Source: Lutibacter sp. (GTDB taxonomy: Bacteria; Bacteroidota; Bacteroidia; Flavobacteriales; Flavobacteriaceae). From it: a stretch of DNA of 64,000 bases. A model generated the notes under the pieces. The model was not told the DNA's origin. It was given only the letters and a program-made list of their open reading frames with translations, and did not search any database. Within the stretch, counting starts at the first letter, position 1, and the number at the start of each line of letters is the position of its first letter. Both the position numbers and the translations under genes were made by a program. The DNA lies in the NCBI GenBank assembly GCA_027449025.1, contig DAIDMK010000006.1:58385-122384 (forward strand), read 5' to 3'. Positions 27,317 to 36,257 of this stretch are shown here, in pieces.

Positions 27317-28000
27317 TTATTCCTTAATTTTCTTTACCATTATAGGTTCCCCATTTTCAAAATATTCCCAATTTCCAATCTTTAGGTCATTTTCATAGTA
27401 TCCTTTACGAAGCAGTTTTCCATCCACATCATAATATTTTGCGAGTCCGTGTAATTTACCGTTTTCATAGTGTAAATCGTCCAGTAAAATTCCTTCGGAA
27501 GAATATCGAAGCACATTTCCGTGCAATTCTCCATTTTTATAGGTTAAAACTTCTGTTATTTTTCCTGAAGCAAAATAAGTTGTGGAAATGCCGTTCAGCA
27601 GCCCGTTTTCATAATTTTCTTCAGAAACAATCGATTTTCCGTCGGTGTTATAATACAGCCATTTACCAATCCTATTTATACCGTTCATACTTCCTTCACT
27701 TTGCAGTTTTCCATCATCATAAAAATAAGTTACTTGCGCAATACCACCTGCGGCTAAATAGGTTTTAACAATTATTGGCTGTTCGGGATTTAGTTCTCCA
27801 TAATAGTTAAAAACGCCTATTTCCTTATCTGCCTCAAACCGACCTTCATAGCGAATGTTTTGATTGTCATAATATTTTTTCCAAACGCCTGTGCGCTTTC
27901 CCTTTGAATCGAGCTGATTTATTTTTTCCTGTGCAAATGCCGTTCCTGACACTATTAATATCAGAAAAATCAACAGGCAGTTGCAATATGAGTTTTTCAT
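27317..28000 (-). CDS. Secreted MORN-repeat (YwqK-like) protein
   Basis: 227-residue protein with a signal peptide (hydrophobic residues 7-23, AFAQ cleavage region) and repeated MORN-like units: GVWKKYYDNQNIRYEGRFE, GKWLYYNTDGKSIVSEENYENG, GISTTYFASGKITEVLTYKNG, GNVLRYSSEG, GLAKYYDVDGKLLRKGYYENDLKIGNWEYF. Such repeats form an extended beta structure; no enzymatic activity is implied. It lies 12 bp after the heme-binding gene. The role is unknown. Confidence 0.85.
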   Translation of the reverse strand: MKNSYCNCLLIFLILIVSGTAFAQEKINQLDSKGKRTGVWKKYYDNQNIRYEGRFEADKEIGVFNYYGELNPEQPIIVKTYLAAGGIAQVTYFYDDGKLQSEGSMNGINRIGKWLYYNTDGKSIVSEENYENGLLNGISTTYFASGKITEVLTYKNGELHGNVLRYSSEGILLDDLHYENGKLHGLAKYYDVDGKLLRKGYYENDLKIGNWEYFENGEPIMVKKIKE

Positions 28001-28012
28001 GATTGTTTGTAT

Positions 28013-28450
28013 TTATTCAACTATTATGGTTTTTACCCAATCATACAATATTTGGTATTGATTCTCTGTCATTTTTGCATCCTTATGAATCAATAAATAA
28101 CTTTTCAAGGGCATTTCCCGTTCATTTAACGCCTCTTTTAAATCTTTTATAAGATGTTTTTTCTGGTCGTTATTATAAGATGTCCATTCAGAAAAGTTCA
28201 AATGCTCTTTTCCGTCATTTACATGTTGTGCTAAAAACCATGATGCAGGCGCAATTTTATTATACCATGGGTATATGGTAGAATTAGAATGACAATCGGC
28301 ACATGAGGTCTGAATAATTTTATTGACTTCAACAGGAATTTCCATCACTGTGGAAATTGCATTTGTTTCATTTTTAGAATTATTTTTTTCAGGTCGTATA
28401 AATTGAATTAAAATGAAAACTGCAAATATTCCTAAAAGTACTTTTTTCAT
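28013..28450 (-). CDS. Membrane-anchored heme-binding-domain protein
   Basis: 145 residues with an N-terminal hydrophobic anchor (about 4-17) and a single c-type heme motif CADCH within TSCADCHSNSTIYPWYNKIAPASWFLAQHVNDGK. This matches the Bacteroidota heme-binding (Haem_bd) domain, with WTSY and LKEALNEREMPLKSYLLIHKDAKMT downstream. It probably carries or receives electrons in the periplasm. It follows the DUF1028 gene by 3 bp. Confidence 0.88.
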   Translation of the reverse strand: MKKVLLGIFAVFILIQFIRPEKNNSKNETNAISTVMEIPVEVNKIIQTSCADCHSNSTIYPWYNKIAPASWFLAQHVNDGKEHLNFSEWTSYNNDQKKHLIKDLKEALNEREMPLKSYLLIHKDAKMTENQYQILYDWVKTIIVE

Positions 28451-28453
28451 AGA

Positions 28454-29440
28454 TTATAGTTTTAAAATTTCTTGTAATTGCTCGTCTGTTATCAACAATA
28501 ATTTTGGCTTAATCAACCTTGGCGTTAACTCTTTCCATTTGCTATTTTGTTTAAAAATATTCTTAAAAATGATTTTGGCTTCATCTAACGCTCCAATATT
28601 TGCCAAAGTTACAGCATACCAGTATTTCATTTCCAAATTATCTGGATTTAATTCTTGCGCTTTCATATAATTTTCTTTTGCTAACTGATTATTGCCAACT
28701 TCAACTGCCAAATCCCCTTTATTCATATAATCATAAGCCGTGTGAACAGTAAGCAAACGGCGCATTTCCTTTAACGGATTATCATTGTCTTCCACACGTA
28801 AATCCACCACTCTATCTTCCCAACTGTTTCCGGTGCTTTTGGCTTTAACAACCAAAATTGCTGCAGATTGTTTGCCGCGGATGTCGCCTCCTTCGTTTTG
28901 AGCAGCCTCCATCGCCGCCAACATGCGTTCGGCCAAAGTTCCTGTTGATTTTTTGAAAGCCTCAGCCATCGCAGGCCAAACAGTATTTTTATCCATCAAA
29001 TTTGCCTGAACCGAAAAATTATTACCAACAATATGCCCAGCTGCTTGAATGCAATTTTTACCTGTATAGGCTTCCACATTGCCATTCACATCCAATATCG
29101 CCAACTGACGAACATCTCGACCTTCATCAAGTTCCAACAAGGATTCTACGGCTATTTTTGGTGTTAAACCATTTTCCAGTAAACTCAAACCTCTTGGACC
29201 AAAGGACGGATTCACAAACGATTGGGTAGCAACAACACCTACTCCAGCTTTTCCCCAGATTACTGATGTTCCTACAGAAAACCAATGCGATTGCACCGCA
29301 ACACCCATTTCACCAGTAACCGTATCTCTGGCTACAATGGAGTAAGTATGTGCAAAAGGTTGTTTTTTAGAATAAACTTGTTGTGAAATACCTTGATTGC
29401 CCATAATTAATCCAATAATTAATATCAATAATTGCCTCAT
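28454..29440 (-). CDS. DUF1028 protein with C-terminal TPR-like repeats
   Basis: 328 residues: a signal peptide (about 1-20), then the DUF1028 domain (HTYSIVARDTVTGEMGVAVQSHWFSVG, GVVATQSFVNPSFGPRGL, QAAGHIVGNNFSVQANLM), a family thought to share the Ntn-hydrolase fold, though no activity is established. From about residue 235 there is a TPR-like region (NQLAKENYMKAQELNPDNLEMKYWYAVTLANIGALDEAKIIF). First gene of the five-gene run down to the sulfurtransferase. Probably periplasmic. Confidence 0.85.
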   Translation of the reverse strand: MRQLLILIIGLIMGNQGISQQVYSKKQPFAHTYSIVARDTVTGEMGVAVQSHWFSVGTSVIWGKAGVGVVATQSFVNPSFGPRGLSLLENGLTPKIAVESLLELDEGRDVRQLAILDVNGNVEAYTGKNCIQAAGHIVGNNFSVQANLMDKNTVWPAMAEAFKKSTGTLAERMLAAMEAAQNEGGDIRGKQSAAILVVKAKSTGNSWEDRVVDLRVEDNDNPLKEMRRLLTVHTAYDYMNKGDLAVEVGNNQLAKENYMKAQELNPDNLEMKYWYAVTLANIGALDEAKIIFKNIFKQNSKWKELTPRLIKPKLLLITDEQLQEILKL

Positions 29441-29504
29441 AATTTCGTGATTTAAAAAATAAAGATATGCTAATCTTTTGTAAATTTATATATAATTTTT
29501 AATT

Positions 29505-29648
29505 ATGAGAATTTCAAATTTTTGGCTTTATACCATAATGGTTATGGCGATTTTGCATATAGTTATTGGTTTTGCCTATTTGCTGTATAAATTATCACCG
29601 AAAAAAAACGATAAAGAAGATGAAATAGTGGAAAAAGACGCTTTTTAG
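29505..29648 (+). CDS. Small single-span membrane protein
   Basis: 47-residue frame from ATG 29505 to TAG 29648: a short basic start (MRISNFW), one strong hydrophobic helix (about residues 8-28, LYTIMVMAILHIVIGFAYLL) and a very charged tail (KKNDKEDEIVEKD). The sharp hydrophobic/charged split and divergence from the DUF1028 gene support real coding. No family is recognised; such short membrane proteins often accompany larger transporters, but none is adjacent. Confidence 0.6.
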   Translation: MRISNFWLYTIMVMAILHIVIGFAYLLYKLSPKKNDKEDEIVEKDAF

Positions 29649-29787
29649 AACCTAATAAAAGTTATATTTAAAAGTTTATCGATATGCTTTTTACCGCATC
29701 ACTCTTTTCTCATCGCTCTTTTTAACATTTTACTTCAAACTAATGTTTATTTGATTAATTTTACACCTTTCAATCTAAAACTAGAAA

Positions 29788-31131
29788 ATGTCTTTAACCA
29801 ATTTAAATGCCATTTCACCAATTGACGGCAGATACCGGAACAAAGTTGAACCTTTAGCACTATTTTTTTCAGAAGAAGCGCTTATCAAATACCGCGTAAA
29901 AGTAGAAGTTGAGTATTTTATTGCTTTATGTGAAATTCCACTTCCGCAATTGGCGGATTTTAAGGCTCAATTCTTTAAGGAATTAAGAAAAATCTATATC
30001 GATTTCTCTGCGGAAGATGCACAGAAAATTAAAGACATCGAGAAAATTACCAATCACGATGTTAAAGCCGTTGAGTATTTTATCAAAGAAAAATTTGACG
30101 GATTACAGCTTCAAAAATATAAAGAGTTTATTCACTTCGGATTAACATCTCAAGATATCAACAACACCGCAATTCCATTATCTTTAAAAGATGCGTTTGA
30201 GGCAGTTTATTATCCGGAATTGAAATTGCTTTTAGACAAACTGAATCAATTGGCAACCGATTGGGCAGAAATACCAATGTTGGCAAGAACACACGGACAG
30301 CCGGCATCGCCTACCAGATTAGGTAAGGAAATCTCAGTTTTTGTTGAACGTATTGCGCAACAACAAAAACCATTGAAAAACATTCCTTATGCCGCAAAAT
30401 TTGGTGGAGCTACGGGGAATTTTAATGCGCATAAAGTGGCTTTTCCTACAACAGACTGGAAAGCTTTCGGAACGCATTTTGTAAAAAATGTTCTGGGATT
30501 ACACCATTCTTTTCCAACCACGCAAATTGAACATTACGATCATTTGGCGGGTATTTTTGATGCCTTAAAACGTATTAACACGATAATCATTGATTTCGAC
30601 AGAGACATTTGGACCTATGTTTCTATGGATTATTTTAAACAAAAAATTAAAGAAGGTGAAGTGGGTTCCTCAGCGATGCCACACAAAGTAAATCCGATTG
30701 ATTTTGAAAATTCTGAAGGGAATTTAGGCATCGCCAATGCGCTTTTCGAACATTTATCGGCAAAATTACCGTTATCCAGATTGCAACGTGATTTAACCGA
30801 CTCAACGGTTTTAAGAAATATTGGCGTTCCCTTTGCCCACACAATTATTGCCTTTAACTCAACGTTAAAAGGATTGAACAAATTAATCATTAATCAAGCT
30901 AAATTTGCGGAAGATTTGGAGAATAATTGGGCGGTGGTTGCTGAAGCCATTCAAACAATTTTGCGAAGGGAAGCCTATCCGAATCCGTATGAAGCATTAA
31001 AGGAACTGACAAGAACCAACGAAAAAATCACTCAAAAATCAATGGCTGATTTTATTGATGGTTTAGCTGTTTCTGACATCATTAAAAAAGAATTAAAAAC
31101 CATTACACCAAGTAATTATACTGGAATATAA
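29788..31131 (+). CDS. purB: Adenylosuccinate lyase
   Basis: Two-step purine enzyme splitting SAICAR and adenylosuccinate. 447 residues: NAISPIDGRYRNKVEPLA at the start, KYKEFIHFGLTSQDINNTA, MLARTHGQPASPTRLGKE, the catalytic loop EGEVGSSAMPHKVNPIDFENSEG, and DLTDSTVLRNIG. These place it in the E. coli-like PurB group. All active-site motifs are intact. The conserved element at 31132 begins at the very next base after the stop. Confidence 0.97.
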   Translation: MSLTNLNAISPIDGRYRNKVEPLALFFSEEALIKYRVKVEVEYFIALCEIPLPQLADFKAQFFKELRKIYIDFSAEDAQKIKDIEKITNHDVKAVEYFIKEKFDGLQLQKYKEFIHFGLTSQDINNTAIPLSLKDAFEAVYYPELKLLLDKLNQLATDWAEIPMLARTHGQPASPTRLGKEISVFVERIAQQQKPLKNIPYAAKFGGATGNFNAHKVAFPTTDWKAFGTHFVKNVLGLHHSFPTTQIEHYDHLAGIFDALKRINTIIIDFDRDIWTYVSMDYFKQKIKEGEVGSSAMPHKVNPIDFENSEGNLGIANALFEHLSAKLPLSRLQRDLTDSTVLRNIGVPFAHTIIAFNSTLKGLNKLIINQAKFAEDLENNWAVVAEAIQTILRREAYPNPYEALKELTRTNEKITQKSMADFIDGLAVSDIIKKELKTITPSNYTGI

Positions 31132-31239
31132 TGAAACGAGCATAACAAATTTTGATTCACAAAGGAATGATTAATGGCGAACCTGCTACTGGCGGGTAGA
31201 TAGGAACCGTTACCACTAAAAAATAAAGTTTAAACAAAT
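31132..31239 (+). ncRNA. Conserved leader-like element, copy B
   Basis: 108 nt between purB and a lipoprotein gene, homologous to 25133-25032 on the minus strand. It runs from the base after the purB stop to the start codon of the next gene (ATG 31238), so its 3' block AGTTTAAACA abuts translation start. Possible pairings match those of copy A: AGG / CCT around the TGATTAATG block and GGTA / TACC. Insertions between copies fall in loops or linkers. Identity unknown; it could be a cis-acting RNA or a mobile repeat. Confidence 0.5.
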
Positions 31240-31648
31240 GAAAAAATTTATATTGTTGCTTGTATTACTAGTAGGGCTATTTTCATGTAAAGATAAAAAT
31301 GCGGCGCCAAATTCAGATACTTTTAAATTGGGAAAAGATATAGATGCCGAGCGATTTAAATCTGGAATATTTGAAATCCCTGCCAGTCAAGGATATGAAA
31401 AAACCATTATCATAAGGCAAGATTCTATCCAAATTGAAAAATATGAAGACAGGATTGACACGCTTTCCATTGCCTGGAAAAACAATTTTAATTACACCCT
31501 TAAAATGTTGCATCCAAAAACCGCCATTGATGAAGATCCAATTCATATAAAAATCACCGACATCAAAGAAAATTCTTATAAATTTGAAGCAGTGATTGGA
31601 CATTCTAACTATGTCCAAAAAGGCGAAATTACAAAAACACATAACTAA
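31238..31648 (+). CDS. Small lipoprotein of unknown function
   Basis: 136 residues with a signal peptide and lipobox GLFSC (Cys17). The mature part is hydrophilic: FKSGIFEIPASQGYEKTIIIRQDSIQIEKYEDRIDTLSIAWKNNF suggests a small beta-rich domain reading like a reporter of oxidised or bound state, but no named family is recognised. Homologs in flavobacteria are sometimes labelled as topoisomerase IV, which this sequence does not support. It is followed by terC after 6 bp. Confidence 0.75.
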   Translation: MKKFILLLVLLVGLFSCKDKNAAPNSDTFKLGKDIDAERFKSGIFEIPASQGYEKTIIIRQDSIQIEKYEDRIDTLSIAWKNNFNYTLKMLHPKTAIDEDPIHIKITDIKENSYKFEAVIGHSNYVQKGEITKTHN

Positions 31649-31654
31649 CGTTTT

Positions 31655-32497
31655 ATGGAAATATTTTTACATGCCGATGCTTGGATAGCGGTTTTAACGC
31701 TTACTTTTTTAGAAATTGTATTAGGTATAGACAATATTATCTTTATTTCTATTGCTGCAGGAAAACTTCCGAAAGACCAGATTAAAAAAGCCACAAGAAT
31801 CGGTTTAGTTTTGGCGATGATCTTTAGAATTGGGTTGTTATTTGGCATTTCCTACCTAATTTCAATGAAAGATCCTTTTTACTCAGTAGAATTATCCTGG
31901 TTAAAATTTGGCGTAACGGGTCAAAGCATCATCTTAATTTTGGGTGGTCTCTTTTTATTGTATAAAAGTACGAGCGAAATTAGAGATAAGGTGGAAGGAG
32001 TTGAACATGAAACAGCCTCCTCTTCAAATATTAAGTTTGCTACCCTGCAAGGCGTAATTATACAAATTGTGATGATTGATATCGTTTTTTCATTTGATTC
32101 GGTTCTAACAGCTGTTGGAATGACCAACGGAATACCGGGTGCCTTAATTATTATGGTAACTGCTGTGGTAATTTCCATGGTTATTATGATGGTTTTTGCA
32201 ACACCTGTCGGCAACTTTGTAAATGCCCACCCAACCATTCAAATGTTGGCATTGTCATTTTTAATTTTAATTGGTTTTATGCTAATTACAGAAGGTGCAC
32301 ATTTATCACATGCAGAAATATTGGGTCAAGAAGTTGGTGCCATTCCAAAAGGATATTTATATTTTGCCATAGCCTTTTCATTGGGTGTTGAAGCATTAAA
32401 CATGAAAATTAGAAAAGGAAAAAATCTTATTCATGTAGGCAATCCAACGTTGGACGAAGAAAAATTGAAAGAAGAAAAAACGACAAATAAAAAATAA
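31655..32497 (+). CDS. TerC-family integral membrane protein
   Basis: 280 residues with seven to eight hydrophobic segments. The opening WIAVLTLTFLEIVLGIDNIIFISI and the second-half repeat VIIQIVMIDIVFSFDSVLTAVG carry the paired acidic residues (E, D / D, D) of TerC proteins, which move metal ions such as manganese or confer tellurite resistance in other species. The tail is charged. It follows the lipoprotein gene by 6 bp; an AI-2E gene follows after 40 bp. The ion is unknown. Confidence 0.9.
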   Translation: MEIFLHADAWIAVLTLTFLEIVLGIDNIIFISIAAGKLPKDQIKKATRIGLVLAMIFRIGLLFGISYLISMKDPFYSVELSWLKFGVTGQSIILILGGLFLLYKSTSEIRDKVEGVEHETASSSNIKFATLQGVIIQIVMIDIVFSFDSVLTAVGMTNGIPGALIIMVTAVVISMVIMMVFATPVGNFVNAHPTIQMLALSFLILIGFMLITEGAHLSHAEILGQEVGAIPKGYLYFAIAFSLGVEALNMKIRKGKNLIHVGNPTLDEEKLKEEKTTNKK

Positions 32498-32537
32498 TTT
32501 TTAGCGAATTACAAAATATCTTGATTAATTAGAAACG

Positions 32538-33563
32538 ATGGAAAATAGAAAAACAACAAATATTCTTTTATTGATTATTGTAATTCCGTTTGTTTTTTAT
32601 TTGCTGAAAATATTGTCTTTTATTTTCGTTCCGCTTGTTGCTTCCATGTTTATCGCCTTACTTTTTTTACCGCTCATGCGCTGGTTTAACAGGCGAAAAG
32701 TGCCAAAAATTATCAGTATTTTTGTGGTTATTCTCCTTTTTATTGCAGTTTTTAAAATTGGCGGAGAATTGGTAAAACTTTCCAGTAGAGAGATTATGGC
32801 CACAGACAGGGTATTTTTAGAAAAGGCTGAAATGAAAGTCGCTGATTTAATTGCTACAACAGAGGATTTTTTTGGGATAAATTACTTTGATGAAGGTGAA
32901 AATATATTTTCAAAAATATTTCAAAAAGAAAGTGTTGCTAAAAACTTTGGCACAACTTTAAATTTTATCAGCAAAACGCTTTCCATGACGCTTATGACAG
33001 CCTTCTTCGTAATTCTATTGCTTGCGGAGTCCATTAATTTTGAAAAATTACTCAATAACACCATTCTAAAACAAAAATATGCATCCGTTAAAACCTTCAT
33101 GAAAATTGAAAAGGATTTACGCACATTTATAAAAGTAAAAATACTGGTTAGCTTATTAACAGGCATTGGCACTGGTTTGGCTTGTGTGTTTTTTGATATT
33201 AATTTTCCGATATTTTGGGGGTTGTTCGCTTTTATTATCAATTTTGTTCAAATGATTGGTTCTTTTGTAACCGTTATTTTATTGTCCATATTTGCCTTTG
33301 TTCAACTTGAACCCACGAGTTATTTATTCTTTTTTATACTTACAATAACGGGTGTACAAGTTATATTTGGCAGTATTTTAGAACCTATATTTATGGGAAG
33401 GTCTTTTTCCATCAACATTATTGCTATTTTGATTATGCTCATGCTTTGGGGTTATATATGGGGAATTCCGGGTTTAATTATGGCAATACCATTAACGGTA
33501 TTTATCAAAATTATTTTGGAAAAATTTCCAAGAACCAAAGTTATAGCCAGTTTCCTATCATAA
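32538..33563 (+). CDS. AI-2E-family transporter
   Basis: 341-residue membrane protein: two N-terminal segments (about 8-50), one at about 58-75, a soluble region (75-140), then about five more segments. FWGLFAFIINFVQMIGSF and GSILEPIFMGRSFSINIIAILIMLMLWGYIWGIPGLIMAIPLTV are the COG0628 hallmarks. Family members export varied small molecules or act as Na+/H+ antiporters; the autoinducer label does not prove function. Last gene before the RND operon. Confidence 0.9.
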   Translation: MENRKTTNILLLIIVIPFVFYLLKILSFIFVPLVASMFIALLFLPLMRWFNRRKVPKIISIFVVILLFIAVFKIGGELVKLSSREIMATDRVFLEKAEMKVADLIATTEDFFGINYFDEGENIFSKIFQKESVAKNFGTTLNFISKTLSMTLMTAFFVILLLAESINFEKLLNNTILKQKYASVKTFMKIEKDLRTFIKVKILVSLLTGIGTGLACVFFDINFPIFWGLFAFIINFVQMIGSFVTVILLSIFAFVQLEPTSYLFFFILTITGVQVIFGSILEPIFMGRSFSINIIAILIMLMLWGYIWGIPGLIMAIPLTVFIKIILEKFPRTKVIASFLS

Positions 33564-33615
33564 TTACATACACTTTATTCTAAAATCATTTTTTTATTGA
33601 TTTTAATTTAATAAC

Positions 33616-33682
33616 TTAACATTTATAAAGTTAGGCTGTAATTTTAGGTCATAAATGTTACATAACTCTGTAACGTTTAAGA
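33616..33682. promoter_or_regulatory. Three iterated 13-bp sites upstream of the RND operon
   Basis: TTAACATTTATAA (plus, 33616-33628), GTAACATTTATGA (minus, 33661-33649) and GTAACGTTTAAGA (plus, 33670-33682) share the pattern KTAACRTTTAWRA. Sites 2 and 3 are convergent and form the inverted repeat AATGTTAC-8-GTAACGTT. They lie 24-90 bp upstream of the -7 box at 33706. Likely binding sites of a repressor or activator of the efflux operon, though no regulator gene is adjacent. Confidence 0.6.
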
Positions 33683-33705
33683 CAGCCTTACGTTCATGCC
33701 CCAAC

Positions 33706-33713
33706 TACTTTTG
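33706..33713 (+). promoter_or_regulatory. -7 box TACTTTTG of the efflux operon
   Basis: TACTTTTG fits TAnnTTTG; the ATG at 33737 follows 23 bp later. A GTG at 33713 that would extend the reading frame lies inside this box and is therefore rejected as start. Confidence 0.55.
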
Positions 33714-33736
33714 TGTCGAATAAAAAAATCAAAACT

Positions 33737-35044
33737 ATGCAACTAAAAAAAAGTGTAATCCTTGTTTTTTTTCTTTTCAACGTTCTAATCATTAGCGCAC
33801 AACAAGAAATAGTTTCTCTTGAGGCAGTGTTGGAAAAGGTAGAAAAAAACAATTATAGCATTAAAATTTCAGACCAAGATTACAATGCTGCCAAGGCAGA
33901 TTTTAATCAGACCAATGCCATATTTTTACCAAATATTTCTATTTCGCACAATGCTATGGTAACCACCAATCCCTTAATGGCATTTGGCTCTAAATTAAAT
34001 CAGGAAATATTAACCGAAGCCGATTTTAACCCTGCGCTTTTAAATGATCCTGGCGAGGTAAAAAATTTCACCACTAAAATAGAGTTTCAGCAACCAATTT
34101 TTAATGCAGATGGTTTGTTTATGCGCAAAGCCGCAAAAGCAAAAATGAATGCTGTAGAATTGCAGTCGGAAAGAACAAAAGACTATATAACACTGGAAGT
34201 CACAAAAGCCTATATGCAATTGCAAGTGGCTTATAAAGCGGTGGAAGTTTTGGAAAAAGCAAAAGAAGCAGCGATTGAAAACAAAAAAATAGCGGATAAT
34301 AATTTTAAACAAGGCTATATGCAAAAAGCTGATATTTTATCGGTGGAAGTTCATTTGACCGAAGTTGAAAATCAGCTTTTAAGTGCCAAAAGTAGCGTGC
34401 AAAACGCATCAGATAACCTTAAATTTTTAATGGGTGAACAAAATGAAACGGTTTTAAAACCTGCCTCAGAACTAAAAGCCGAATTAGATTTAACCATTTA
34501 TAATGCAAATATTTCCCAAAACCGGGCTGATATTGATGCAATGCAACAAAGTGCCGAAGCTTACAACAATATGTATAAAGCCAATAAGATGAGCTATTTG
34601 CCAAGCTTAAACGCTTTTGGAAGCTATGAAATATACGACGACCAATTATTTGGAACCGATGCAAAAGGATATTTGGTTGGCGCCCAATTGTCATGGAATG
34701 TATTTGATGGTTATAAACGCATCGGTAAAATTCAAAAAAGCAGGGCAGAACTTGACAAAGCAGAAATTAGCTTAGACCAATATAAAAATCAGAGTAATTT
34801 AGATTTTAATATGGCCAAACGTCAGCTTAAAGATGCCGAGAACAAATTAGTTTTAACAAATTTGGCTTCGGAACAATCAAAAGAAGCTTTGAGAATAAGG
34901 ACAAACAGGTTTGAACAAGGCTTGGAAAAAACATCCGATTTGCTGATTTCTGAAACACAATATATGCAAAAACAGCTTGAATACTTACAAACTGTTTTTA
35001 ACTATAATTTCACAAAAGCTTACGTGGCATTTTTAACAAAATAA
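33737..35044 (+). CDS. TolC-family outer membrane efflux protein
   Basis: Outer-membrane channel of 435 residues: a signal peptide (LVFFLFNVLIISAQ), then the long heptad helices of TolC in two halves, e.g. EAVLEKVEKNNYSIKISDQDYNAAKADF and RIRTNRFEQGLEKTSDLLISETQYMQ. The repeat unit NNFKQGYMQKADILSVEVHL is the standard N-R-Y/F-xxG-xxxxxD-L/V motif. ATG at 33737 fits the signal peptide and the promoter. First gene of TolC / adaptor / RND pump; the adaptor follows after 50 bp. Confidence 0.92.
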   Translation: MQLKKSVILVFFLFNVLIISAQQEIVSLEAVLEKVEKNNYSIKISDQDYNAAKADFNQTNAIFLPNISISHNAMVTTNPLMAFGSKLNQEILTEADFNPALLNDPGEVKNFTTKIEFQQPIFNADGLFMRKAAKAKMNAVELQSERTKDYITLEVTKAYMQLQVAYKAVEVLEKAKEAAIENKKIADNNFKQGYMQKADILSVEVHLTEVENQLLSAKSSVQNASDNLKFLMGEQNETVLKPASELKAELDLTIYNANISQNRADIDAMQQSAEAYNNMYKANKMSYLPSLNAFGSYEIYDDQLFGTDAKGYLVGAQLSWNVFDGYKRIGKIQKSRAELDKAEISLDQYKNQSNLDFNMAKRQLKDAENKLVLTNLASEQSKEALRIRTNRFEQGLEKTSDLLISETQYMQKQLEYLQTVFNYNFTKAYVAFLTK

Positions 35045-35094
35045 GTCGGTAAACGGCAAAAAAAAATATAACTATTTACAAAATTTAGCAATCA

Positions 35095-36195
35095 ATGAAG
35101 AAAATCACAACAATATTCGCAATCGCAGCCTTAATTTTAGTGGCAAGTTGCGGCAAAGATAAAGCAGCATCAAAAGATAACACGCCTGCTGTTGCGGTAA
35201 AAGTAAGCACACCATCAGCTGAAGGAAGTGCTTTTTTATCGGCAAGCGGAAAAATTGAAGCGGTACAAAATGCAAACCTAAGCACCCGCATGATGGGTTA
35301 TGTAACGGATACTTATGTAAATGTTGGGGACAAAGTTTCCAAAGGACAATTATTGTTGCGCATTAACAGCGCCGATATTTCAGCACAAAGCGCACAGGTA
35401 ACCGCTTCAATTACAGAAGCCAAAGTCGCTTTTAGAAATGCCGAAAAAGATTACAATCGTTTTAAGGTATTATTTGAACAAAAAAGTGTCTCCCAAAAAG
35501 AAATGGACGACATTACTGCCAATTATGAAATGGCAAAAGCACGCTTGGAAGGCGCCACCCAAATGAAAAATCAGGTAAATGCGCAACTCTCCTACTCAAA
35601 TATTTCAGCACCTTTTAGTGGTGTGGTAACCGGAAAATTTATTAACAAAGGTGATATGGCAAATCCGGGGATGCCTTTAATAGGCATGGAAACTCCAGGA
35701 AAATTTCAAGTAATTGCAATGGTGCCTGAATCTGAAATTACTAAAATTAAGGAGGGAACAACCGTTAATGTTGTGGTAAAATCAACAAATGAACTTATAA
35801 AAGGTACCGTTACGGAAGTGAGTTCATCAGCAAAAAATACGGGCGGTCAATATTTGGTGAAAGTGATTTTAGACAAAACCGAGGCAAAATTACTATCGGG
35901 CATGTACACTTCCGTGCAATTTCCTATTGAAAAATCAACCGAGGCAAAACGGATTTTAGTTCCGGAAAGCGCTTTGGTAAAACAAGGACAATTAACTGGT
36001 ATTTATGCGATTGGAAATAAAAATGTCGCTATTTTAAGATGGCTAAGAACCGGAAAAACGTTTGGCGACAAGGTTGAAATATTGTCGGGACTGGCTGCTG
36101 ATGAACAGTTTATTGTTGCTGCAGAAGGGAAATTGTATAATGGTGTGAAAGTAATTGCATCTCCAGCCCTTACCGAAGGGAAGGAAGTTAAATAA
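35095..36195 (+). CDS. RND efflux periplasmic adaptor (HlyD/MexE-like)
   Basis: 366-residue lipoprotein with a lipobox ending LVASC (Cys19). It has a lipoyl half (GKIEAVQNANLSTRMMGYVTDTYVNVGDKVSKGQLLLRI), a helical hairpin (about 95-150), the second lipoyl half (LSYSNISAPFSGVVTGKFINKGDMANPGMPL), then the beta-barrel and membrane-proximal domains. It links the inner-membrane pump to TolC. A 261-bp spacer with repeats separates it from the pump gene, unusually long inside such an operon. Confidence 0.93.
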   Translation: MKKITTIFAIAALILVASCGKDKAASKDNTPAVAVKVSTPSAEGSAFLSASGKIEAVQNANLSTRMMGYVTDTYVNVGDKVSKGQLLLRINSADISAQSAQVTASITEAKVAFRNAEKDYNRFKVLFEQKSVSQKEMDDITANYEMAKARLEGATQMKNQVNAQLSYSNISAPFSGVVTGKFINKGDMANPGMPLIGMETPGKFQVIAMVPESEITKIKEGTTVNVVVKSTNELIKGTVTEVSSSAKNTGGQYLVKVILDKTEAKLLSGMYTSVQFPIEKSTEAKRILVPESALVKQGQLTGIYAIGNKNVAILRWLRTGKTFGDKVEILSGLAADEQFIVAAEGKLYNGVKVIASPALTEGKEVK

Positions 36196-36257
36196 TTGGG
36201 CTTATTTCAAAAATTGCAAAGGGGCTAAATGTTTGCATAAAAATAATTTCAATTTGA

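Noticed and set aside
31238..31648. Topoisomerase IV label sometimes given to such lipoproteins.
   Set aside because: A 136-residue lipoprotein with none of the topoisomerase domains.
33713..33736. GTG start giving the TolC-family protein eight extra residues.
   Set aside because: It overlaps the -7 box and precedes a proper signal peptide starting at ATG 33737.
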